Origin: Tubiluchus corallicola
Lineage: Eukaryota; Priapulida; Priapulimorpha; Priapulimorphida; Tubiluchidae
Direction: 5' to 3'
Assembly: GCA_030141605.1 (NCBI GenBank)
Contig: JAQGDQ010000732.1
Span: forward strand, 41,751 to 105,750
DNA: 64,000 bases
The translations under genes and the position numbers were made by a program. A model generated the notes under the pieces. That model did not search any database and was not told the DNA's origin. It saw nothing but the letters and a program-made list of their open reading frames with translations. Position 1 is the stretch's first letter, and each line of letters begins with the position of its first letter. This document shows, one piece after another, positions 24,287 to 35,701 of this stretch.

Positions 24287-25889
24287 ACATTTGTAAAAAG
24301 GTCTCCTGTTTTACAGTTTGAAAATGGCACACAGTTGTACTTTAAGTACACTTTGTACAAAGAGCCAAAATGAATAATATTAGCCTTGCACTTTAGCATT
24401 AATTCAGCACAACTGCTTTTAACAGATGTTTTGAGTTGCCACAGTTTATGATAATTAGTCACCCTCCCTTTAGAAGAATACGTTGTAAGCCTTTGTTCGC
24501 GTAACTACTGGTAGTTTTAGAAGTTGTTACAGCCCATGACCTCGTACCACCCACAGTTTTACAATTGTTCAGCTTCTAACCTTGAAGCTCCACCAACAAA
24601 GTATTCGCTAACCTCATTACGTAACATAAGTTACATCAGTTTGAACACTCTACTAACTGTTTCTTATAATAGCTTTTAAATCTTAACGTTCTTTATCTAG
24701 AACAGCCAATAAAAATTCCCTGATTACATAACCAAACTCGTGCTCTGCCCAGCATAGCAAGTTCTCCAGCTTTGCTTGCCAAATTCATTGCAATTGTGCA
24801 ATTATTGCAACGTTTAACTGTGAACTATAGGCATAAACTCACCAAATACCTCATCTTAGTTACTCGCCCACTTCGCATTATGAGTCGCATAAGCTGAGTC
24901 AGCAAGCTTTTGTAGTTTTGTGACTTCTCTTCTGTAGTTGTTAATGAACTTCCACTTCCGTTGACCTCAATCCACCCACGCAAGGTCACCGACCACTTCT
25001 CCAATGACACTTTCTCACTTCCACAGGAAACCACTGCTCAACCAATCGCAGGTAATGTTATGGGCTTCCTAGTTTAAAGTGGAGGTCATAACATTACCTG
25101 TAGGTTGGCTGGCCTGGTGCCTATGAATAGAACTGTATAATGTTCCCTGTTCAGCTCAATATAATCATACGTAAATAAATATATGCATACGATACAATAA
25201 TATAATAACAATAAGAAGCAAGTTGTTGTAAGGAGGAAGAAGCACTTTCTAGTCTTCCTCCTACAGGTGGACACCACAACTGATAACATCATTCTATAAC
25301 TACATAAATTCAATTGTTTCGGGAAACCTGTCAAATTTTATGGAACAACTACTACATCACTCAAGGGAAACACTTGAACATTTGAAGAACTCTTAACACA
25401 ATTCTGTTGAACCAACAATAATTCTTACAACAGATGCGTCGAAAAACGTTTACTCGGTAGATTATGAACAACAATCAAACAAAATAAGTCTAACTGATTT
25501 TTTAAAACTAAAATCAAGCTAAACATTTTAAATTCATCAGGGATTTTCAAGCAAAGTTTTATAGCATTATATTTAATTGTTTGCCGAAAAATATTAATAT
25601 AGTGCTGTGGTATATAATAATTAGTAGGTGCAAGTTTGGTATAGTGATCATGAGTATGGAGAACTGGAGTATAATATTTAAAAGGTGATCGTACTCTGTA
25701 TTTTTGAAAGCAAATTCTCTTATCAAAATCACATAGTCAATTAATGAGCATCAACTTAGCGTTCATCGTTTGATCATTTTCCATTTTTTTTTCATTTTAT
25801 TCATCTAGTGGAAATCCAAAGCTACATAGTAATACCGTAGATGATGCCGTAAAGTTTGAAAAGGTGGAAGGTATTTACGAAATTTTCAT
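24287..25889. other. Gene-poor region holding a repeat fragment
   Basis: Contains, in inverted orientation, a segment at about 24,985-25,175 that matches 53,090-53,230 near the left edge of duplicated block 2, including a 50-bp hairpin (25,050-25,099). No other coding support. Confidence 0.5.
25050..25099. repeat. 50-bp imperfect hairpin, also at 53,136-53,185
   Basis: Arms begin AGGTAATGTTATG and end CATAACATTACCT around an 11-nt centre (about AGTTTAAAGT). The same structure of the same length is at 53,136-53,185 in opposite orientation, and one arm survives at 40,350-40,365. Confidence 0.75.
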
Positions 25890-25953
25890 TTCGCGGGATT
25901 TGAACTCACAACCGCAATGTCTGTAGGCGAACACGTTACTCGTTGTGCCATCC
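25890..25953 (-). repeat. tRNA-derived SINE-like head
   Basis: The minus strand begins GGATGGCACAACGAGTAACG (A-box-like) and about 40 nt later has AGTTCAAATCCCGC, which fits the Pol III B box. The acceptor stem does not pair as in a functional tRNA, so a SINE or tRNA pseudogene is preferred. Confidence 0.5.
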
Positions 25954-27283
25954 AAACAAATGACGTCACTACTCAGCAAGAAGCCTTACCAATGCGCGCA
26001 CAATTAGATCTTAAAATCACAGATGTCGCCACACGAATAAAATTTAAAAATACATAACAACCAATACAAAAAATCATAACGCACCACAAACTGTTTGGGA
26101 AACCGCAAAAAAATATACAAATACTCACTCAAAGATGTCGCCACGTGATAAAGTTTAGAATACACGTAGACAACAATGCTAAACAACTCTAACGTACCAC
26201 AAACTGTTTGAGTAAAGCAAGTCTATATATAAATAGATTTTCGGCTTTGTAATAAGTGGGGATGGCATCTCCGATAGAATAACTGGTCATACGACAGGGC
26301 TCTGGGAATATGTGACCTCCATCGGATGGAACTGTAGAGTACGCACAATACTAAGTATGATAGCCGATAGGCGGTAGCTATTGTATGATTAGTTATATGG
26401 CTGTACAGTATACCATAAAAAATGCTGCATAGAGGTAGCCCAGAAGCTTGCGGGTATGACCCATCTGAGGGGACGAGTCCTTTTTGCAAAATTAAATTTT
26501 GATTTGAAAGCTTACACGTCTCCCAATGTAACACCAGAATTATGTCTAAAATTTTTAAAATCAAAATTAGAAGTCTTTTGAAGTCCCAAAATTGTTTTCT
26601 GGAATTTTGGCATGTTAACAAGCATTAGACATGCAAACTGTAGACATTATTTGAAATTTTATATGCTCTTTAGTTTTAAAAATTACCTTAAATTACGAGT
26701 AAAACGGTATTTCTATTTTTAAGTAAAATCATGATGTCACAGTATTTAAAATGGCAGACTGACGAAAGAATATTAAAAAGATTTGCAAGGCTGGTGCTCT
26801 CTTTTTTGAAAACAACTGCAAGCTTCCCAATAGCAGTATATCACACCATCCAGCTTTCACTGTTTCCCTATGGCAAAGTCAGAATTCGACAGCAAAATAC
26901 GTTATACTTAAAGAAGGGGCAAACTTCACTAACAAAGCAAAACTTTAAATTGCATTTTGTCAAAAATAAGTCTTTTGGTGAGTCAGTGGTGCACACTGGG
27001 AAGGCGAGTCAACGACATTTTACCACTTGCTGCAAACATTGGGATTTTTCCCATCTAGTAGCGTACTAAGTAATACAATTTCAAGTGGAAAGTTTTTCGA
27101 GACATAGTTTAACATATTGCCTTTTCTTCCGCTTTGAGATTGCCCTACTACTACTAATACACCACCATTATTACTGCATACATATGTCTATGTGTTTTTA
27201 CAACATTCCAAAAGACCAACAATACCCAATGCGGCAGCACATTATGCATGTGTCAAAGCCACCACCACCCATGTGACAGCACA
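25954..27283. other. Gene-poor; short tandem duplication
   Basis: At about 26,022-26,100 and 26,130-26,218 an approximately 85-bp segment (GATGTCGCCAC...CACAAACTGTTTG) is repeated. The ORF at 26,731-27,069 contains a hint of a damaged zinc finger (HTGK followed by CC) but no real array. No gene supported. Confidence 0.4.
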
Positions 27284-27369
27284 TTACACATGTTTGAAAG
27301 ATACTTTCACCCAATTCACCTGTTCAACCGTATGTGTAACCCCTAAGTATTGTAAGAATTGCAAACTCA

Positions 27370-27548
27370 TGTTGGTCACATACTGTAAAAATATGCCTTC
27401 AACAACATTGCCTGGCTGTTGTGCAAATTGTGGCAGACAAGATTTTCTGTGCGAGACAGTTACATCAGAGAACCAGATGATAGAAATCATCAACGCTTTT
27501 ATTGGTGTGATTTGACTTTGTCTGACGCTCTTTTCACGCATACTGTAG
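27370..27548. repeat. Arm of an inverted repeat (partner 29,105-29,285)
   Basis: A segment of about 170 bp including CCTGGCTGTTGTGCAA, ATCATCAACGCTTTTATTG and TTTGACTTTGTCTGAC recurs reverse-complemented at about 29,105-29,285. The short Cys-rich ORF at 27,192-27,515 overlaps one arm and is not supported as a gene. Confidence 0.7.
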
Positions 27549-27815
27549 CTTTTGTGTCATCGTGATCCTCCTTCCAACCCTCCTCCTTAGGTATAATAAC
27601 AGACAAAACTTTAGCTACCTTGAGATGCACATCAAGGATCAGTAATTTTAGAGGATATTTGGAAAAAGGACAAATTCGAGCATGCCAGTAGAATTGATGA
27701 ATTGTCAAATCAGAATAACTTATTCTCTTATGTTAACAACTTATAATAGTTTACCTGGTCACTCTAGGAACCGGGGGAGGCGCCAGAATGCCTTGTTCCA
27801 AAGTGCACTGGGATA

Positions 27816-27942
27816 TCACTCGGTGCCCCCCTGCTCGACTCCTAGAACTGTATTCCCCACGCCCTCACAGCCATAAAAAAGGCCGACCACCAAACGTTGT
27901 CGCTGACGTATGGGGATCGGCCCGTAGTTAGGGCATCGTTGC
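27816..27942 (-). CDS. Terminal exon homologous to the one at 22,006-22,084
   Basis: Acceptor GTTTGTTTTTCAG/G on the minus strand. With two bases from a previous exon it reads RQRCPNYGPIPIRQRQRLVV and ends VEQGGTE-stop at 27,816. The start RxRCPN and a later G.GNT resemble the exon at 22,006. No preceding donor exon could be matched nearby; the exon at 28,615 has its own stop. Unknown function; may be a pseudogene copy. Confidence 0.35.
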
Positions 27943-28614
27943 CTGAAAAACAAACACTCACTTTAGCAAATAATTAAAGAAAGTCTTTCTAACTAGTTAA
28001 CTGATTATTATTATTAGCAAATGTTTCAGAATCTGGGACATGTGATGCAAAAACGTGATGCATTGCATTTCTAATAAAATACTTGCCAGTAAAAGATTTT
28101 ACCACTAAACAAATGTAGCAAAAGGCAAGGTTTAAGAACTTAGTTCGCACATGCGCATCAGCTTAATAGATTTTAAGTTTTTCACTGTGCTGAGTGACAC
28201 TCAATCAGACTTCAAAAGAACTTACAATTAGTTTGCTCTGAAATGTTGTTACAACAATGGAAAATAGTTTACAAAGAGACCGGTGGGCAAGGAGAAGTAC
28301 AGTTAACATTAGATGTCTTATTATAATAATTATGATATTACCAAACTTAAGGCAGTTTAACGGTGGTCATTTAAATTTACATGTTTTGTACAGCATTACT
28401 GATGACAGGCGTGAGTACAAAAAAGGCAGTATGTATATGGTATAAAATTTCAAGACGTATTTTTCAAGCTTAATACGGAGTCTAAATAAAAAAAATTACT
28501 CAGCAATTATCCGAACGTTTCCAAGAAAATTAGAAGCATTCAAATTTCAAGTGAAAATCGTTAAAAATTTTAGCACAACACAAGCATTATAAAATTTTGA
28601 GTTCCCAGTTTTAT

Positions 28615-28780
28615 TTAAAATGTCAAAGTAGACTCCTGATCTAGAGCCTCGAGCTGCCGCATGCCCCCCTGCCTCTTCTCTAAATCGAAGCATTTCATAG
28701 CTATGGGGGCATGTAATTCGATGAGTCCGTATCTGATGTCAACATTGCTCATCCCTTGGCACATTTCGTAATAATGACAC
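28615..28780 (-). CDS. Terminal exon with overlapping polyadenylation signal
   Basis: Acceptor TTTTTTGCTTTAG/G, then a 55-codon frame (RCHYYEMCQGMSNVDIRYGL start) ending in TAA. The AATAAA polyadenylation signal overlaps the stop (28,610-28,615), which fits a last exon. The acceptor resembles that of the exon at 22,999-23,224. Product not recognised; upstream exons not found. Confidence 0.4.
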
Positions 28781-29616
28781 CTAAAGCAAAAAAGTACCAA
28801 AATCATGCTTCTGTTTCAGTTTTCATTAACCCGCATTTAAATACATGAATGATGTCGTTACAGTCATGTGCAGCTTTCTGATATTCTGCAACACGATTTT
28901 TTGGTCAAAAAGATGAATTTGCTAATTTACAACTTAAATTTAGTGTCATTTTCAGACATTTATTAAGCACACCTAACAAGCTCGTCCTGCACTTGTTCAC
29001 AAGCGGGCTGCAATAATTTGCATCAAAATAAAATCAAAGCAAAAAAGCAATGATGATTTTATCATTCCGTCATCTGACTCATCTTATTGACATAGCTTCA
29101 CACAAAAGCTGCAGTATGCGTGAAAAGAGAGTCAGACAAAGTCAAATCACAGCAATAAAAGCGTTGATGATTTCCATCATCTGGTTCTCTGCGTGAGACA
29201 CTGGCAATATATATATGTGATGCGTCTGTCTTGCACAACAGCCAGGCAATGTTGCTGAAGGCATATTTTTACAGTATGGAGCCAACATGAGTTTTTAACT
29301 TCGATTGTGTGTTATTTTCAGGTGTTTTCACAAAAAAATATTCATGAATTATGAAACTGTTTATGTGTAACAGTAATTTACAGCCATTATATCAGGTAAA
29401 TGCTGTTGAAATATGTAACCATTTTTCTAAAACATTGTTAATGTGTTATAGGGCGTTTCCAGATGGAATTCGACATCGTCCATATTAGGAGCCTTGGTCA
29501 CTTACCATATCTTGAGCTATAAGTGAAAAGATTTGATATAAAAATGGTGCAAACTAACACTTGATGTGCATACATTAAGAAAAGTAGAACTGTCCCATGT
29601 TTGTACTTGTAATGCT
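28781..29616. other. Intergenic or intron, contains inverted-repeat arm
   Basis: Carries the 29,105-29,285 arm described above; otherwise AT-rich without coding support. Confidence 0.5.
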
Positions 29617-29757
29617 TTTGTTTTGTTTCTGTGTGTAGTATACATAACTCACTTGTTTTGTTTCTGTGTGTAGTATACATAGCTCACTTGTTTTGTTTCT
29701 GTGTGTAGTATACATAGCTCACTTGTTTTGTTTCTGTGTGTAGTATACATAGCTCAC
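29617..29757. repeat. 35-bp tandem repeat, 4 copies
   Basis: Unit begins TTTTGTTTCTGTGTGTAGTA and continues TACATAGCTCACTTG; the copies are nearly identical. Confidence 0.9.
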
Positions 29758-32057
29758 AAACATTTTGCCCTTCCTTAGTGCCAAGATAAACAGAAACGGT
29801 GAACGCTACAAATCCAGACATGGTATAGTTTTACTTTCCTCAATAAAGTATGCCCGTTAGTTGCTAATTTGCAACAATAATTTTTTGTATTTTACTTGGC
29901 AAATTTTATTATTAACAACTGTTTTGAGATCTGTCTTAGAAATGACAATGATAATGCAACCTTACTAACTTGTCACATGCAAACATTAGTGATAACTTTT
30001 TTTGCAACTCTAAGTAAAATCATAAAGATTTAGAAATGTTGAAGACAGTAAATTCTAGGAATCAAAATGGCCACATTTGATTGTATTATCGAAAGGTAAC
30101 TATTTTTTCAAGAATGACATGGGTAAAAGAATCATTAGCATAGAATTTTCCATTCGCATGGCTAGTTCTTTGCTCATACATGCATTTCATCATTTGGTAA
30201 TTAAAAGGTCACTGGCTCCTCCATCTGTCAAATGCATTGCACAAAAATGTGCTGTTTTTGGCACATTGTTAACATTTCCTTTCCCTCCCGGATGTACGAT
30301 GTTCATATATGATGCAATGTAATGGTACCAACAAAAAAATATTATATATGCATTAAATTGCTAATATGCACTAACGATTTTTTAAAGTGATTTCTCTGAA
30401 ACTTTTTTCAGGTGCCCCTTTTATGTGTCCTTTAATATATATCATTTTCCTTTGTTTTATTTCAGTACCATCAAGTAAGCATCCGAGGCGTGGTAGCTGG
30501 TTCCTCACGTACCTCCAGCCAATTTAAATTGGAGATATCCTAACAGTATGCTATTGACATGTAACAGTATGCTATCAACAGTGACATGTATTGCCAGTGT
30601 ATTGCTCAGAAAGATAAGCTATTTTTGTTATTTAGTTAAATGTTACTACATACATAACTAATCATGTTAGTCTACATTGTTGTCGTAGAATATGAACTAT
30701 TTAAATTCCACACCACCTGCTCTTTTGAGACACGATTTAGACGACATTTTTATCGTTTTTGCTATTCAGCAACAATTTAGCAAAACTTCAATGGTTATTG
30801 TTTTTGCAGAACAATATTTCATATTAACATTTAATTATTGCTTAGCTTTTCCTTTAATGATGCATAACAAATGCCGGTAATTTCATTCCCTTATAACTTG
30901 GATCCTGATATTGACTTTGTTCATTGGCATGGCGCATTTTGATTCTAATTAGATTTCAGACATTTTGCTGGTTGTAACGGTTTCTACATGGATCTGCACA
31001 CTTCTATTCGTGCAGTTTTGACTGAACTTGTGTTGTAAATTGGCTATAGACATTTTTTCCATGTTGCCATGAAAATATAACATTCTGTAAGCATTTGTTG
31101 CTCTAGAATTTCATTAAATGTTTCTTTAGAATTAGTAGAAGTGGAATTCCCAAGACTGAAATTAAATTTCCTGAAATACATCAATGAGATTAGTGTGACG
31201 CCCTTGCTGTATTGGAGTTTAGTTTTATTAAGCCTGCTAACTTGAGAACAGTGACAGCAGTGCAATGTCATATTATACATGCATAGAGAATTTACTTCTG
31301 CTACATACTACATACGTAACTATGTACTTTGACGTGAGCAGACACAGGGTTTAAAATGCGAGTGGCGTGTGGATGACATGTTGTTGCCACAGGGTGTTTT
31401 CTAAGGCATTTTGTAGAAAACTGAAGAACTCATTCTTTAAATATCAATACTAGGAGCACTGTAAAGCTAATGTTAATGGTTGAATTTGAAAAAAGCCAAA
31501 AGACAAAGGGAAAAGGACAGTCAGTAATGAAAATATGTCTGTTATGCAGTCCAACTAAATTAGGGTGTAATTCATGATTGTCACGAGGACTAGTACTTGC
31601 ATGTGGTAGGGTCGAGTCAATGTAAAAAATCGCGCTTTTAATAACACAAACAAAAGGTGTATTATTTATGGGTATGTGATGCTGCCTATATTGGTAATGG
31701 CTTCATCCAATCATGTGTTAGAGAATAACACAAACAAAAAGTGCAATTATTTTATGGGTAAGGGAAGCTTTGCCACCACCTCTATTTCCTTATTTTTGAA
31801 AATTGGCTCCATTCTCTGTAAGAGATAATCTCTTGCAACCGGATTTCAACATACATTTCATGTAATTATGATCAGTTCTGCAAAACTATAAATGAACAAA
31901 AACAATAATTTTCTTAGTGCAAAATGTGCATCAGTTTTCACAGTTTCGTTGTACTTCTCCATTTTTTCCATTGCTATGTTTTTAACTTCAGCTTTGTCAG
32001 CTTTGGAGTTCCTGCAAAAAAAAATAATGTTTGATTAATTTAATGTGAGGATAGAAC
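29758..32057. other. No supported gene
   Basis: AT-rich sequence with short ORFs (30,077, 30,692, 31,044 minus) lacking splice or family support. A short motif (AACAAACAAAA-GTG-ATTATTTATGGGTA) is duplicated at about 31,640 and 31,730. Confidence 0.5.
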
Positions 32058-32520
32058 ATGATGTGTATCTGTATTACTTGCTTACTTGCTGCTCCCACCA
32101 GGTGGAGGCAGGCCAGCACAGGTAGCATCCCGAACCATCACACGCCACAGCTTCCTGTCCTCCCAGTACGACGGCAGCTCTGTGAGATTGTCAGAAACTT
32201 GCAGGTAGCAGTCGAGCCCAAGAGGAGACACAATCACCTGCTAAACAAACCCAACTCCCTTGCCTCAACGAAGATCTTTACGATCGGGCATAGCGGGTGG
32301 CAATGGGTCCGTAACAAGGCTAAGCCGTCTGGGGTTTTATACCCCTTGAGGTCCTACCATGGCAGGCTTGCTGCCGGCGGTGAAGGGCCGTGTCCTGGCT
32401 AACTGAGGGAGCTCTGGTACCCTGTGGGCGAGGTGGTCTCGTCCCCGAGGAGGCAGCCCCTCCAGACTTACCAGCCAGCGGCGTGCTAACAACTCGCCCT
32501 GGTGCTACAACCTGTTTGCG
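32058..32520. other. GC-rich island, possible retroelement 5' fragment
   Basis: Abruptly GC-rich compared with both flanks. A plus-strand frame of 114 codons (32,058-32,402) is open but shows no domain I recognise. The composition and sharp edges suggest an inserted element piece rather than a host exon. Confidence 0.35.
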
Positions 32521-32582
32521 AAACCAGCAAAGTTCAGTATGTGTATTATGAAAATAGGAATTCAGAAAGTGTTGCTTAGTTC

Positions 32583-32640
32583 AATTACAGAATGCCCGCT
32601 TCCCAACTGAGAGGTCGCAGGTTCAGCTCCTGACTAGGTC
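32583..32640 (+). repeat. tRNA-like SINE fragment
   Basis: ACAGAATGCCCGCTTCCCAA followed by GAGAGGTCGCAGGTTCAGCTCC. The second part matches the tRNA T-arm/B box (GGTTCRANNCC). No complete cloverleaf. Confidence 0.4.
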
Positions 32641-34878
32641 ATATCAAAGACTCAACGTGCTATCCCTGGACTATGTCCTAAATGAGATTATTATTAGTAG
32701 TAGTACCTTGGAACAGCAGTGGCAACCAAAACACTATTCACAGGAAAAGGCAATTTTTGATGGTATTAGGTATTAGTGGAGGTAATCGTAAAACTGACCC
32801 ACATCATGATCTAGACCATTTCGTATTCTTTCTAGTGAATTAGAAAACTATAAAAATTGGAAGTTCGGCCTAGGAAAAGGACTTTTGCAGCCACATATCT
32901 TATATGTTAATAAACATATTGAATTGACACAAATTAAAAATTATTTTTCTCCATTTACAAAATAATATGCAATAATGACCAGAAGCAGTCTGCAATGGTG
33001 CAATAGCTGAATAATACACAGGTAAATGGGGCCTGAGAGATAGTAATAAGAGAAAGGGAGAGAGGACAGCGAGGTGACCAAAACTTCATAAAGTCAGCTG
33101 TCCTTTTGATATGTTAAACTGTAAATAAGGCAGCACTAGTAAGCAGAGGTGCAGACAATGAATTTAATTCAATCAATTTGATTTCCTAAATTAGAAGTCA
33201 CTAAAAATGGAGGTAAATGACCGTAAGGTTAGACATAAATGTTAATAAATAAATACAGTCATAGAAAAGTAGAATTAACATGCATTGCTAAATATCATTG
33301 CTAAGGAAAGGGAATTATAATAGAAGATATATATATGACAATGGCAATAAACTATTAATGTAATGGTGATTTTCTTAATATCGTAGCGCAGGCCCACTTT
33401 GCAACCTCTACCTTTATTCGAAAGCATGACATGGTTACCAAACAAGAGTTACATGTCACCCCTTAAAGTGCTATTAGTTCAAACCAAAGTCTTCTAAATT
33501 ATTCTTTTGCAAATATTTCGGTTCTTATTGGCTAAATCTTCACACCTTTTTGCTTTCAACCATTCAGGTTTCATTTTGCCTCTATTTCTGACATGTACAC
33601 TAGTTTGGGGAAGGTTATGACATCAGGCTGGAAACCTGCTGTACTTAAGAGCTGCAGTGGTAATCGGATTGTGCAGAGTTGGTGGTTCTTGTGCTTGTGT
33701 TTCTTCTATCAGACTTTAAGGTCTCCTACTACCCGCTATATGACAAGTTAGAACCTGTTTTTCTTTATATTGTTCAAAATCTTGTCATAGTCAGTTTAGG
33801 CCTTGTAATATTTAAATCTCTTTCCAGTTAAATTTTTAGTGTTATTTAATTCAGTTTTGTTTAATTGTGGTTATGTGGAAATCATTATTAGGCTGCTCCG
33901 CCTCAGTACGAATAATATATATATTATTTTTAATAAGTAGTATTAGTGTTATTAATATGAAGGAGGGACATCAGTTAATAGTTTCACTGCAGTACAATTA
34001 TTCTTTTATGATAATGATAGTGTATGAAACATAACAATTTAATACAGTATGATGTAATAATTTTGATGTCACTGTGTGCCTAATGTCATTATATTGTACC
34101 GAATGTGATAATAATAAATAATAAAAAAATAAAATAATAATAAAAGTTTATTGCAATTGTAAATTTTATTTTAACAAATCATACTTAACAAATAATCACC
34201 CATCCACTTGGTAATCTAATTATCAAATTACTTTAACAAAAAATAGCTAAACTCTGCTCCTCATCATTTAAATTTAAATGCTTTTGCTAAATATCATGTT
34301 CTGCTAGTGTTACACTAAAATAAATAATTTTTTTATATTTAAATTAAAAAAAAACATTATATAACTAGTACTTTAATTGCAACCAGCAAAAATTATGGTG
34401 CTGCAGCACATGAGTAATTTTTGAATATTAAAATGTTAAATTTTAGAGATTTTAAAGCCCAAAAAGTAACCCTCTGAAAAAATATCAGAAAACTTTTCCC
34501 CTGAAAATGTACAATTTATTAGGAGGACAGTAGCCACTTCCTCAGACCACAGTCCAGGACGTCCTCAGACCACAGTCCAGGACGCCTTTGTGTAGTTGAA
34601 ACATAGAAGTGTTCTTCCAATACGAAACACTCTTGATAACTTTCTATTCTTTAAGATAATGAAATCGATTACACAGCTAAGAACCAAGGCAGCAGGAAGT
34701 TTTATTTAGATTTCAAATTAAATAGGTCAATGAGGACTACTGAAATCACACTAACTATTACAGAATCACTTTTAACTTCTACGTCACTTTTTAGCCTTTA
34801 CATCACGTTTTAATCTTACATTCTGCAAACTATTCATCTCTCTGTTAACAAATTTTTTTGCAGAACTCAAAGTATTAG
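32641..34878. other. No supported gene
   Basis: AT-rich intergenic DNA. A 24-bp direct duplication (CTCAGACCACAGTCCAGGAC...) is at about 34,538-34,586. Confidence 0.5.
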
Positions 34879-35055
34879 ATGTTCAAGAGTTTGGAGGTGT
34901 GGTACGACACTAAAGACAAGACTGCAAAAACCTCAACTGATACGACTCCAAGAGAGACCAGGAAAAAGTTGACAACAAGAATTAGAACAGCAATGAAAAC
35001 AAAAACAACATCAACTACCACATTTCAAACAATTGTGGAAAGAACCTTGAAATAG
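34879..35055 (+). CDS. Possible short terminal exon, Thr/Lys-rich
   Basis: A 58-codon frame starting MFKSLEVWYDTKDKTAK, rich in Thr and Lys, preceded by a good polypyrimidine acceptor (TTTTTTTGCAG at 34,862) and followed by AATAAA signals near 35,094. The frame directly after the acceptor contains a stop before the ATG, so either this is the start of its own frame or the fit is accidental. Weak. Confidence 0.2.
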   Translation: MFKSLEVWYDTKDKTAKTSTDTTPRETRKKLTTRIRTAMKTKTTSTTTFQTIVERTLK

Positions 35056-35701
35056 CTTTCAAACTGTTTGTTTGGGATTGTCCAGTGACTGTATAAATAA
35101 AAGAAATTAAATTAAATAAAAGTGGTTTAGAAAAAACCTTTAGAATCGTTTTGTGTGAAAAGCGTATTTTTTAGGTCTACATAATTATCATCATAATTCA
35201 TATAGTAAAACTTTGTGGGAGTTGGTATTTGTGCATTTGTTGCAAGCTGCTGCCATCTACTGCCTAGTTTGTAAGGCTTCTGATAGCTGACTTAGTGCAC
35301 ATCCTCTAGCTGCTTAAAATAATGCATCCAGTGAACGATGGTCAAGTGTACATGGTTCTAAGTTAATGCCTATAATTTGGGCTGTAACTTGGTTTGCAAA
35401 ATGTGTCTAAATGCAGTAGCTTTTAGCTTATGATATTATTTCAGTGTTAAAATAAATCTGGTGCAGGAAAAACTAGTTGTAAGCGTTCTCCACTTTCATT
35501 GGCTTGTACCCACTGTGAGTCTGTGAGGTAAATGTTAGTAATAAAAAAGTCATACAGAATATAACTCATTGCAGTCATTGGAGTCAAGATCAAAGAATCC
35601 TGCTGTATTGTATGATTTGCAAGATTATATTATAGTTTGCAACAAAAGCAGTTCTAATTTATTACAAAAAGGATTAGATAGTAAAAAAATGTCAAGGGAT
35701 C
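35056..35701. other. No supported gene
   Basis: AT-rich. About 35,230-35,460 loosely resembles 16,390-16,640. Confidence 0.4.

Noticed and set aside
23993-24462. Long Ser-, Leu- and Val/Ala-rich ORFs
   Set aside because: All are translations of the CTG/CTA microsatellite in different frames.
26731-27069. 112-codon ORF with HTGK motif
   Set aside because: Only a hint of a zinc finger; spacing of Cys and His does not fit and no second finger is present.
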